Assembly: GCF_963259705.1 (NCBI RefSeq)
Contig: NC_081847.1
Span: 87,170,485 to 87,234,484 of the forward strand
From: Myotis daubentonii
Taxonomy: Eukaryota > Chordata > Mammalia > Chiroptera > Vespertilionidae
Length of the DNA stretch: 64,000 bases
Direction: 5' to 3'
In this document: positions 45,966 through 55,952 of the stretch, in pieces
Layout of the letters: each line of letters opens with the position of its first letter
How positions within the stretch are numbered: position 1 is the stretch's first letter
The notes under the pieces: model-generated
Seen by the model: only the letters and a program-made list of their open reading frames with translations
What the model was told of the DNA's origin: nothing
Databases searched by the model: none
Made by a program: the position numbers and the translations under genes

Positions 45966-48900
45966 ATATTAAATAACTAGTTATTCCATAAGTAAATGAT
46001 GGAACAGATGAATAAAAGATGAAAAAGTATAAAGAATGGAGCAGAGATGTTTTTTCTAGGAAAGAAAGGACCACATGGAGATTAGATGGGGCATAAACAC
46101 AGTTGGATTTCAGAGGCGAATGAGACTTCCAAAGGGACGTGGAATAAAAAGCACCCAATTTTGCTCTTTCATGTGGCTGTTGCTATCCCTGCTCAAAGCA
46201 AAATTCTCAGTAGATCCAAAATTGAAACACACATCCTTTCCACCTCCTTGCCTTTCATCAGGGCTAGTTATGAAGAATGGAATCTTCAAGAGAATTTCTT
46301 CAGACTAATAACCCCTCTCAGTATAAAGACCTCTCCTGAGAGGGCATGCATGCTCACCTGCTTCAGAGCGACAACCTCTAAGGAAAGTTCTTAGAAGCTT
46401 GGTGAGATTCTGCTGGATGTTCTTTCTTTTCATTATTTTTTCTTTTTGTTTTTAATAAGTGAGCCTGATATTTATAGCGCTTCTACGTCCATTGCTTTCA
46501 GTCCTGTGAAAAGGGCTGTTTGCCTGCCCATTGAGTGTGAATTATAGGGCTGACATTTAATGGTGCGGTTTCTTTTGCTCAGTGCCCTCAACAATTGAGA
46601 GATGAGTTGGAAGAGACTGATATTGCATAGTAAATGTCTCCCACAATGGAAACTCGCCATTGTGATTTTATTTTATTTTTTTAAATGTAAGGTTTGAAAA
46701 AATAGTGTGTGGTATATTGACATTATTCTAAATTGCACTGTTAGGAGAACATTAAGTTTTTCATTTCACACTTTCTGAGTCTTAAGCACCATTGCTATAT
46801 GGGGAAATCAGTCATTTTCCGATGATTCATGTACAGATTTGTACCAATGAGACTTGGCTGCAATTATGCCTACACCCTTCTTTCAAGGAAGTTCATTGAG
46901 GGCACAATAAAGGGAAAGCTACAGGAGGATCATCCTTCGTAAGTGTTCTATGTAAATTCACAAGCCATAAAGGTACAAGTAATTTCATAGCACAGTGGAA
47001 ATCTACTTGGAATATACTGTTGTCATAAACCATGGGTACGGATACAGCCATCTGGGAATCACTTGATAGGGACTTAATGGCAAATCTGTGGGCACCTTTA
47101 TCTTTCTTGAGTTTGCCTTGAGGCTGTGGACATGAGAAAATAGTCAATAATATCTTCCTATGATTCATTTCCGGTGAAAATTACGGAGAATTTGAAATCA
47201 CTGATTTTTATCACTGACACTCGAGGAGCTGGAAAGTCATGAGAGATGTTCATTTGTCTGAGACCATTTATTTTAAGAAACAGGAATCCTTGCGTGCTAG
47301 TGAATCAGGAATGAGAATAACAGGGGCCCACAAAAACGGGATGAGTGGCTGAGGTATTAGGAGTGAAAAATATTTGTATCGATTCGTGCGTGAAAAAGAG
47401 TACCCAGTCTGTGTTTTATTCTTCCAAGCTTCTCAAGGTGTCCTCCCTCCTGTCTATGAAATGTTGTTATGGATAAGCTATTCTTTATTTTATTTTAACC
47501 TTCATTTTAGTCACCATTCAAAAAAACACATCCAAGGCACAATGATTTCTTTTAACAATCCTCTTGCTTTTCTCTCCTATTCAAAGAGCTTACAGTTGAA
47601 TTTTTAAACACCAGCATTTTCATCTTCTTCAACCTGACATAATCACTTTGGAAAATTGGAATCCATAGGGGCATTTTCTAGCTGCATTTGATTTTATTAC
47701 TGCCCTCCTTTAACCTTAAAGGTACAAAAGGAAGTACACCAAGCACCTAAGGGAATCTGGCAAGTAATAGCAAACAAAAGTTCAAGATGGGTCAGGCCCC
47801 ACAAAGGAAAATTAAATGTATTATTCTCACACAACAAGATTAGCGAATCATCCCTAGGCCTCAGCCACTCCTCCCTTCTTTTTATTCTAACAAGTTTAGT
47901 GTGCAATGATGCTGGTGCAGGCTTCATCAGAATTCTGTCAGTGAAGGGGAATTTTCTGACTCTGTTTGCAAATGAAATGTGCACCATAAACCATAGTCAT
48001 CCATCATAGGGAAGTAGCTTATGCTCGATAAGAGGCTGTTTGGCCAGAGTCAATCAAATGAGCATTATTAGAGCTTGGTATTACATTGTCCATTCGGTGA
48101 TAGAGAAGGAATGTAATACAGTTATGGGATGTGATTTTTTTTTTATGCCTCTGTCCCTTTTGGAAGACTAAACTCTATTCTAACATGAACATCTCAGAGT
48201 GACATTCATAATCTTTATTATAAAATGAGTCCTTCTGCTATTTCTCATCTGTCAAGAGCAGTGAGAGCTGTGTAGAGTTTTCATGATAGAGCTAACACTA
48301 CAAAGAAATCATGTTCCAGCTACAATTACAACCTGTAATTGTTGGTTTTAAGGGAAGGTAAATCGAGCACTTGTGTCACCTAAATGAAGACAGACAAAAC
48401 ACATAGCTCTTACTATACCATGGCCATCATTAAAGATTATATGTGTCTTTGGGCAGAGTCCAAACTCAATAGATGTTTGTTGAATGATAAAGAAAACCAA
48501 ATACTGTTAACATTAAGAAATTAAATTATGTGAATTAAGAGGTCAAGTAGTTGTATTAGAAGTTAGCTCTTGGAGTATTAAAATAGTGTATGAACATAAA
48601 TTTATTAAAATGTCTGATAATCATTGCTGCTTTTCTATTTGATATTATCTTAATGTTTGGGGATTCACAAAATTACCTTTGTAGTTTTTTAGAACTTTTC
48701 TCTGCTTAATTTAGCGATGTTTGGTAAGTATTCTTAGCATGTATATTAAGTAATGATAGCCACCTCCAATATATCAATATAAAGTGAAAACATATTTTAT
48801 GTTGCCAATATACACAGATGGTATTATAATTATATTATTTTGAAAAATTAAAAGTTTTTGTCTCTAAACTATATTCTTTTTCTATTTTGAAATTGTGTTT

Positions 48901-49986
48901 AAGAATATGATTTTTTTGTCAGTATTTTTTAAAAAGCATTACAATTATAGCAAGGATTTTGAGCTGATATGTCCTTTAGAGGCTATCTAATTTAGTGGTT
49001 TTCTAACTTATTTTAATGGATGCCATTTTCGAACCAATTATTATATGGCATTAGTAGTTCTCATTTAGATACAGTGAGGGGGCCTTGTCATTTTCCTTTA
49101 CTCTCCCCCACCCTTTGATGGGCATTGCTGAGACTTTGAAACAGACTTATCTAGCCCCTGCTTTAATTTGCACAGATTAAGATACTAATGGCCAAAAACA
49201 TTCATAGGTTTGAATAAGACTGCAGAACGTTCTAATTGCTAAGTAACTATAAAGACCCCAAAGTTTTTACTTCTTCACAAATACTTCCCCACTGTGCAGG
49301 GCTCCTCAGCAACACAGCTCTACACGCCAGCAGAAGCCAGCGTTCCCAGGAGGGAAGCGTGGTGAATCGCGAAGTTTACACCCCAGGTAAAGAGAACAGC
49401 AGTTAGGAAGTTTCAGGTGATGCTTTGTAAGAGGAAAATAAAGCCCAGGATCCCTTGACTTCTTTTTTTTAAGCAGATGGAAAATTAGAACTTTAGTGTA
49501 ATAATTATAATAATTCAATATCTTAATTTTATAATAGCAATGATAATAATAATAATTAAAAGCTACTATCCTGATGAACAAAACTCATTTACAAGTCAAA
49601 TTCAGCTAGTCACTAGTCACTATAAACACTGGTATGTTCAATGTTGTGATACTGTGTTGTCAGGAACACTAAAAATTAAAACGACCTTGTGATTAGATCC
49701 ATGAGGTATACCCACCTATTACCCTTCTGAACACTCCTTCACAAGCCCTCATTAACTTATTCCATAAATATCCATTTAGGATCAACTACACCCTATGAAA
49801 AGCTCATATTCCCAGACTTTCCAGGACTTCTATTCTAACGGAGGGAGCCAAATACACATGAAATATTTGCAAGAAGGTGGAAAGAGCTAATCTTGAGATG
49901 TACCTAGTTGTTGTGGAGCCGCCAAAGAATAGCACTCGCATAGCGCAGCTCAGAAAAGACTTTCCTGGGAGATTTGTGAAAAACAT
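45966..49986. other. Long repeat-poor unique tract
   Basis: About 4 kb, AT-rich, containing no SINE, Helitron or hAT copy that I can see. Only a weak L2-like tail appears near 48460. Repeat depletion this long is unusual in the window. Confidence 0.35.
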
Positions 49987-49994
49987 AGGAGTTT

Positions 49995-50227
49995 GCCCGG
50001 CTGGTGTGGATCAGGAGTGGAGCATCGACCCATGAGCTAGGAGATCATGGTTCGATTCCCAGTCAGGGCACGTGCCCAGGTTGTGAGCTCCATCCCCAGT
50101 CGGAGATGTGCAGGAGGTGGCGAATCAATGATCCCTCTCATCATTGATGTTTCTATCTCTCTCTCTCTCCCTCTCCCTTCCTCTCTGAAATCAATAAAAA
50201 CATATTTAAACAATAAAAACAATAAAA
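49995..50227 (+). mobile_element. Ves SINE
   Basis: Head 'cccggctggtgtggatcaggagtggagc', B box GGTTCGATTCCC near 50050, full CTCTCTCTCTCCC tract and multiple 'aataaaaa' units in the tail. Target duplication aggagttt at 49987-49994 and 50228-50235. Confidence 0.95.
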
Positions 50228-50235
50228 AGGAGTTT

Positions 50236-50720
50236 TTCAGAGAGGCAAGAAAGAGGTCATTCTAGGCAAAAAGAACAGCACTCATACAAGAAAGGGATGG
50301 AGAAAATCATATATTGATTGAAGAACTTCAGATAATTTGGTGTGATTAGAGGATGTGGAGAATGGAATGAAAAGGGAGATTAGGCTGGAAATGTAGGCAA
50401 CAGTTTGTCCATGAAAGACTGTCAGATCAGTGCTGAGGAGTTTGGACTTTATTGTATAATTACTGGGGCAGTATTTAATGATAGTAACTAGGGTGAGGGC
50501 ATCACCTTTTTATTCTAAAATGAGTCAGAGGATATATAGGAATGGGGAGAAATGGAGACAGGAGAAAGGGGCCAGGATTGAATACACCAGGTTAGAGTTA
50601 ATGAGAGCTGTAGGTTGGAAGCATGAAGAAGATGGGTTTGTGGCAGTGGAGTTCACAGGATCTGGCTGCTGACTGGCCAAGGGAGAGGAAAAGGAAAAAC
50701 TAAGGAAACAGACGCCCAAG
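50236..50720. other. Ancient repeat-like segment, family unassigned
   Basis: 'aggtcattctaggcaaaaagaacagcactcatac', 'gtgctgaggagtttggactttattg' and 'gggtgagggcatcacc' echo a widespread old mammalian repeat. I cannot name it reliably. Confidence 0.35.
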
Positions 50721-51371
50721 TTTCCGACTGGAGGGGCATAAGGAGCCTGAAGATACTGGCCTCAGCCCAGACCGGCTTCTGGAAAGTGACTGCCTGCTCC
50801 AGGGCTGGGAAGGCCTCAGCCTGCTGTGTATCCAGTCAGTGGCCTGAGGAATTCATCACTAAAATGAAATGTTTTTCTAATTTTCTTTAGCACATTTTCC
50901 AATTATAAACCAAAATATAATGTTGAAAATCCAAACATCCTAAGTTAAAAAAATACTAATCTTATTAGAAATAGCTCAGTCATTGGAAGATGTTTATGCA
51001 AAGAAGCTTAAAATTAGCTGATGTTTTATTTTAGCATAACACATTTCAGTGTTAAAAACAAACAATAGCAAAGCCAATAAATGCCTGCCAGATGTGACCA
51101 ACAGGCTTTCTCAGCTGGTTTAATGAGCACTGAGCTAAAAGGCTGAGGCAGAAGCAAACAGGAGTCTTATTTTTTTTTTCTTCACAAATACAAACTTAAC
51201 CTTGTTTGGCATTTATATTTGCATTTGAATATGGAATAATTGACTTTATTTAGAACAGGAGGGAAAGGTGAAAGATAGTAAACTGCACTTTTGTGTTTTA
51301 TTGTTTTGAAATCTAATCTTTTCCTTCTCTAAAGTGTTTTCTTAGTATTCATCTCAAAAGCTCATACAGCC
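50721..51371. other. Unique non-coding DNA
   Basis: Nothing recognised. Confidence 0.4.
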
Positions 51372-51592
51372 TAGCTGGTGTGGCTCAGTGATTGAGCATC
51401 GACCTATGAACCAGGAGGTCATGGTTCTATTCCTGATCAGGGCACATGCCTGGGTTGTGGGCTTGTTCCCCAGTAGGGGGTGTGCAGAAGATAGCTGATT
51501 GATCAATGATTCTCTCTCATCATTGATGTTTCTATCTATCTCTCCCCTTCCCTTACTATCTGAAATCAGTAAAAAAATATAAAAATATATGT
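51372..51592 (+). mobile_element. Ves SINE
   Basis: Head 'cctagctggtgtggctcagtgattgagc', mutated B box (GGTTCTATTCC), 'atcaatgattctctctcatcattgatg' body and 'ctgaaatcagtaaaaaaat' tail. No clear target duplication. Confidence 0.93.
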
Positions 51593-51769
51593 ATTTGAAA
51601 AAATCATCGAAACCCTTTAGCTGGACAGCTAGACTCAGTGGCAGAGTGACCTGAGAGACAGCTGCTGGGGTCCAACCCCAGCGGGTCCAGGGGTCCCCAA
51701 AGGTGTGGACGGAGTCGGCGAAGAAGGAATGACACGGAGACAGCGTTCAGTTGATCAGCAACCTAGCCA

Positions 51770-51990
51770 GGATCTCTAGCCCGGATCTCCAGCCAAGTTC
51801 TGGTCTGGATCTCCAGAGAGGTTCTGCTTCGGATTTCCAGCGAGGTTCTGTAGCCATGTTCCCTCGCTAGGTTCTCCAGCCAGGTTCTGTCCAGGCTCTC
51901 CAGTCAGGTTCAGTGTCCAGGTTCCAGTCAGGTTCTCCTGCCAATCTCTGTAGTCAGGTTCAGTCCAGGATCCCTTGCCATGTTCTCCCA
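51770..51990 (-). repeat. Degenerate minisatellite within the LTR transcribed region
   Basis: Repeated 'ccagccaggttctg'-like words on the plus strand. On the sense strand they read as a repeated QNLAGDP-like peptide in an open frame of about 70 codons; no evidence that it is translated. The LTR at 62756 has fewer units. Confidence 0.8.
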
Positions 51991-52190
51991 CTAGGCTCTG
52001 TCTCTAGGCTCCGAGGCCAGTCCCTCTCCAGGATCCTCTGGCATGCTCTCTCCAGCGAAGTTCTTCTGTCTCTAGAGAACGTTCTGTGTAGGTTCTGTGC
52101 CTAGGCTCTGTCTCTCTTGGTCCTGTCTTCCAAGCCCTGTGTCCTTGGTTCTGTGTTCTGAGTTCTGAGTGTTTCTGTCTTGTTACAACT

Positions 52191-52199
52191 GTATTTATA
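52191..52199 (-). promoter_or_regulatory. TATA box of the 3' LTR
   Basis: Sense TATAAATAC, the only TATA-like match in a plausible U3/R position. Confidence 0.6.
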
Positions 52200-52513
52200 C
52201 CAGTTGATTCAATCCTATCAATCTCTATTACAAAGGTTAGGGCGTTTCTTATCTCCATTCCAGGGAGAAAAGATTATGTAGTTTAAGCATGATTGTTTGT
52301 AGTTAAAGGGATTAATTACCCGCCTGGCACTTAGTTGAGGGGTTTTATTCCCTCCCTAACTTCAGGGGAAAATCCCTACCTGGGGATTCAACCTTTCTCG
52401 GAGAGGTGACTTTGGTTAAAACACAGCACCAAGAAGGTGAGCAAACATATTAAGAACCGTATGCCAAATATGCCAGGTCCCTTGAAACAGCAAGGATGGA
52501 CCGGCTCCCGGCA

Positions 52514-52528
52514 AATTCCCCCTTTTTT
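52514..52528 (-). promoter_or_regulatory. Polypurine tract
   Basis: Sense AAAAAAGGGGGAATT directly abutting the 3' LTR start TGCC: the plus-strand DNA priming site. Conserved at 63536-63550 in the second element. Confidence 0.9.
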
Positions 52529-52850
52529 ATTTTTTAAAAGCAAGCATTAAAAAGAAAAACCTCAAATGCTCTCTTGTATCCATTTTAAGAGTAGGATTGG
52601 CGCTTTCTGCTATTACCTGAGTCCTGATCTATCACCCCAGGGAGAGCTTGCCAATCCTGCACTTTCCCGGGGTGGAAAGGCTGCAGTGGGGTTAAGGATA
52701 AGGCTCCTTGGGCCTACCTTCTCCCATGCCTCTACATTTACCTTTCTGGCACCTTTCCTTCCTCAGAAAAGCATGGACATATTTCTTGTATAAAATGTTC
52801 CATCTGACTGGGAGTAACCTTAATTCCTCTGCTAGCAAGTATATGTGTTA

Positions 52851-52964
52851 AAAGATCAATATGGAGTCTTTTTTCTTTAGACTCAGTATGGCACATCTTC
52901 TTAATCTAAAGATCAATACAGAGTCTTTTTTCTTTAGACTCAGTATGGCACATCTTCTCAATCT
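52851..52964 (-). repeat. 57-bp tandem duplication in the interior
   Basis: Two copies (52851-52907, 52908-52964) of a unit containing 'agactcagtatggcacatc'. The same duplication exists in the second element (63873-63986), so it predates both insertions. Confidence 0.95.
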
Positions 52965-53025
52965 AAGTTCTGTACTATCCACCTTCTTACCCTATTTATC
53001 CTCTATAGGGGGGTCTGTAGCACCC

Positions 53026-53573
53026 TGGTGGAGTCCTATCCGTCCCGAGTGTGGGGGTTTTCAATGGGGGGGGGGCTTACCTAGGGGAATCCTTTTCCAG
53101 GGGTTCCCAAAGGTGTGGACGGAGTTGGCGAAGACTATCCACCCTCTTCCTACGGTGGAGTCTGATCCGTCCCGAGTGTGGGGGTTCTCAATGGGGGAGG
53201 GGGGCTTACCTAGGGGAATCCTGTTCCAGGGGTTCCCAAAGGTGTGGACGGAGTCGGCGAAGACTATCCACCTTCTTCCTACGGTGGAGTCTGATCCGTC
53301 CCGAGTGTGGAGGTTCTCAATGGGGCGGCTTACCTAAGGGAATCCTGTTCCAGGGGTTCCCAAAGGTGTGGACGGAGTCGGCGAAGACTATCCACCCTCT
53401 TCCTACGGTGGAGTCTGATCCGTCCCGAGTGTGGAGGTTCTCAATGGGGCGGCTTACCTAAGGGAATCCTGTTCCAGGGGTTCCCAAAGGTGTGGACGGA
53501 GTCGGCGAAGACTATCCACCCTCTTCCTACGGTGGAGTCCGATCCGTCCCGAGTGTGGGGCGCTTACCTAGGG
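53026..53573 (-). repeat. Amplified leader array with repeated splice-donor and U5 copies
   Basis: About five units spaced 129, 124, 124 and 110 bases, measured by CTTACCT (sense AGGTAAG) at 53076, 53205, 53329, 53453 and 53563. Four copies of 'ggtgtggacggagtcggcg' (from 53112, 53241, 53365 and 53489) duplicate the LTR U5 end at 53634. Between them 'cctgttcc' corresponds to the 3' half of the primer-binding site, fused directly to U5 with about 43 bases removed. The array is therefore built from U5, partial primer site and leader. Confidence 0.93.
53563..53569 (-). promoter_or_regulatory. Putative major splice donor
   Basis: Sense AGGTAAG, immediately downstream of the intact primer-binding site, the usual place for a retroviral major donor. 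Repeated four more times in the array. Confidence 0.55.
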
Positions 53574-53591
53574 GTCCCTGTTCGGGCGCCA
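53574..53591 (-). promoter_or_regulatory. tRNA-Lys primer-binding site
   Basis: Sense TGGCGCCCGAACAGGGAC, the canonical 18-base site for tRNA-Lys3, two bases from the 5' LTR end. Start of minus-strand DNA synthesis. Confidence 0.95.
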
Positions 53592-53593
53592 GA

Positions 53594-54433
53594 TGCTGGG
53601 GTCCAACCCCAGCGGGTCCAGGGGTCCCCAAAGGTGTGGACGGAGTCGGCGAAGAAGGAATGACACGGAGACAGCGTTCAGTTGATCAGCAACCTAGCCA
53701 GGATCTCTAGCCCGGATCTCCAGCCAAGTTCTGGTCTGGATCTCCAGAGAGGTTCTGCTTCGGATTTCCAGCGAGGTTCTGTAGCCATGTTCCCTCGCTA
53801 GGTTCTCCAGCCAGGTTCTGTCCAGGCTCTCCAGTCAGGTTCAGTGTCCAGGTTCCAGTCAGGTTCTCCTGCCAATCTCTGTAGTCAGGTTCAGTCCAGG
53901 ATCCCTTGCCATGTTCTCCCGCTAGGCTCTGTCTCTAGGCTCCGAGGCCAGTCCCTCTCCAGGATCCTCTGGCATGCTCTCTCCAGCGAAGTTCTTCTGT
54001 CTCTAGAGAACGTTCTGTGCCTAGGCTCTGTCTCTCTTGGTCCTGTCTTCCAAGCCCTGTGTCCTTGGTTCTGTGTTCTGAGTTCTGAGTGTTTCTGTCT
54101 TGTTACAACTGTATTTATACCAGTTGATTCAATCCTATCAATCTCTATTACAAAGGTTAGGGCGTTTCTTATCTCCATTCCAGGGAGAAAAGATTATGTA
54201 GTTTAAGCATGATTGTTTGTAGTTAAAGGGATTAATTACCCGCCTGGCACTTAGTTGAGGGGTTTTATTCCCTCCCTAACTTCAGGGGAAAATCCCTACC
54301 TGGGGATTCAACCTTTCTCGGAGAGGTGACTTTGGTTAAAACACAGCACCAAGAAGGTGAGCAAACATATTAAGAACCGTATGCCAAATATGCCAGGTCC
54401 CTTGAAACAGCAAGGATGGACCGGCTCCCGGCA
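53594..54433 (-). repeat. 5' LTR of the complete element (840 bp)
   Basis: Matches the LTR at 51663-52513 except for one A/G difference (G here at about 53921, A at 51990 in the partner) and the 11-bp indel. This LTR would drive transcription toward lower coordinates. Confidence 0.95.
54111..54119 (-). promoter_or_regulatory. TATA box of the 5' LTR
   Basis: Sense TATAAATAC, identical to the partner LTR; expected promoter of the element's RNA. Confidence 0.6.
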
Positions 54434-54439
54434 GACAGC

Positions 54440-54775
54440 AATTGACAACCTATATTGTCAAATTAGAATAAGTGTAGACCTTAATTATGGTTAAGAGCAA
54501 AGACAGTTATTTGGTCTGTAATCCAGCAATTATGAACACAGTGGATCACAGTATAATTCTAAAACAATGGGCCTCAGTGGGATCAGTGGGTATTTTATAA
54601 GCAGGCTACTGATTTCTTTTAATTTACGAAAACAAAGCTTTTTTCTTCTTTTTTGGTTGTAAACAATGAATGAGTTTTGAGAAGGTGGGGCATACAAGGT
54701 GGGGGCAAATGCAAGATCCAGACAAAAATTGTAATAATGACATTATTTCAGAAAAAAAGAAAGAGAAAAAGAGAG
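54440..54775. other. Unique AT-rich DNA
   Basis: Nothing recognised between the LTR element and a degraded Ves SINE. Confidence 0.45.
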
Positions 54776-54900
54776 TCCCAGCTGGAGTGGCTCAGTTAGT
54801 TGAGCCTTGTCCTGTGCACTGAGAGGTTGTCAGTTTGATTCTGGGCACATACAGAAGGCAGATGATCAGTGTTTCTCTCTCACCCTTCCTATCTCTAATC
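54776..54900 (+). mobile_element. Ves-like SINE, degraded and shortened
   Basis: 'gtcccagctggagtggctcagttagttgagc' head and 'cagtttgattctgggcacatacagaaggcagatgatcagtgtttctctctc' body, followed by an unrelated-looking 'gagagagagaggg' tract. May be an older relative of Ves. Confidence 0.7.
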
Positions 54901-55715
54901 ATGTTCTCATGTGAGGAGAGAGAGAGAGGGAAGGGGGGGGGGCAGAAAAGCAAGGAGATAACTTTTTTGTTCAATCCCTAAATAACAGCTTCTTTCAAGG
55001 AAATTTATGGTTATTCTACTCAACATGAGATTAATAACAACTAATAATAATAACAATTGCCAGTGAATGCAGTGGTTACCGCAGTCTCTGATTTAACCTG
55101 TAGGTTTCGGAATGGCAGGGGTATTACTGGTGATTTGATTTCCCAGGAAGGTTATCCATAAAGAATCCTGCAGCTGCACTTATCCCCTCCCTCTTCACAG
55201 CATCATTCTGCAGACACAAGTACTGAGAAAAACACTGTAACAACATTCAAGAGACTGCATAATTCTTTAAAAATATATCCACTTTATATATTCACACATA
55301 TTGTATGCTCTCCAAATGCAAATGTTAAATATTGCTTATCTGTTACTCCTCTACTTGTGTCGCTGTGTGTATTCTGTCCTTAAGGTAATACTATGTTCAG
55401 ATGCTCAGTTTCTCTAGTGCAAGAATGGATTTTGAATATGTGAGTGGGGAATATTTCAATTAAATGAAAGGACTGAAGAGACTCAGACAGAGTGAAGCTT
55501 TGCTCGGGAATGAAATTTCAGAGTAGCCTTGAGGTGGTTATCAGAACCCTGGTTTTCTAGTCGCTGGCCTCCAGTTTGGGAATCTAGCATTGCAGGTGTG
55601 TTGGGGAGGATGGCAGCTAAGAGAAGGTAACTCTTGAGATTTCTACAATAGAAGCAGGTAAAAGCTGTAGCCTGTAACCTCCTCAGCACTTTCTGCAACT
55701 TTAAAATCTCTTTTA

Positions 55716-55938
55716 GCCCTGACCAGTTTGGCTCAGTGGATAGAGCTTCGGCCTGCGGACTCAAGGGTCCCAGGTTCGATTCCGGTCAAGGGTATGTACC
55801 TTGGTTGTGGGCACATCCCCAGTAGGAGGTGTGCAGGTGGCACCTGATTGATGTTTCTCTCTCATCAATGTTTCTAACTCTCTATCCCTCTCCCTTCCTC
55901 TCTGTAAAAAATCAATAAAATATATTACAAAAATAAAA
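55716..55938 (+). mobile_element. Ves SINE with 14-bp target duplication
   Basis: Duplication taaaatctctttta at 55702-55715 and 55939-55952. Near-consensus A box (TTTGGCTCAGTGG) and B box (GGTTCGATTCCGG). Confidence 0.97.
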
Positions 55939-55952
55939 TAAAATCTCTTTTA

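Larger units (their letters stand above)
51663..52513 (-). repeat. 3' LTR of the complete element (851 bp)
   Basis: In sense orientation it runs from 52513 (TGCCGGGAGCC) to 51663 (CCCCAGCA). TATA-type promoter at 52191-52199. The transcribed part contains a degenerate minisatellite of 'agaacctggctgg' words. Carries 11 bases ('gtaggttctgt', about 52088) absent from the partner LTR. Confidence 0.95.
51663..54433 (-). mobile_element. Complete non-autonomous LTR element (class II ERV-like, 2771 bp)
   Basis: Two LTRs (51663-52513, 53594-54433) flank a 1080-bp interior, all inside the 6-bp duplication gacagc (51657-51662, 54434-54439). Termini are TG...CA. A primer-binding site complementary to tRNA-Lys (53574-53591) and a polypurine tract (52514-52528) fix the orientation as minus. 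The 6-bp duplication plus Lys primer fits a beta-like (ERV2) origin. The LTRs differ by one substitution and one 11-bp indel, so insertion was recent. No gag, protease, pol or env frame exists; the element must be mobilised in trans. Plus-strand frames here are antisense artefacts. Confidence 0.93.

Noticed and set aside
53026..53573. CRISPR-like array of evenly spaced repeats
   Set aside because: Whole units of about 124 bp are repeated with no unique spacers, in a mammalian retroelement leader containing U5 and primer-site pieces.
52861..53663. Overlapping plus-strand frames with repeated peptides
   Set aside because: They are antisense to the LTR element and simply reflect its 57-bp and roughly 124-bp tandem repeats.
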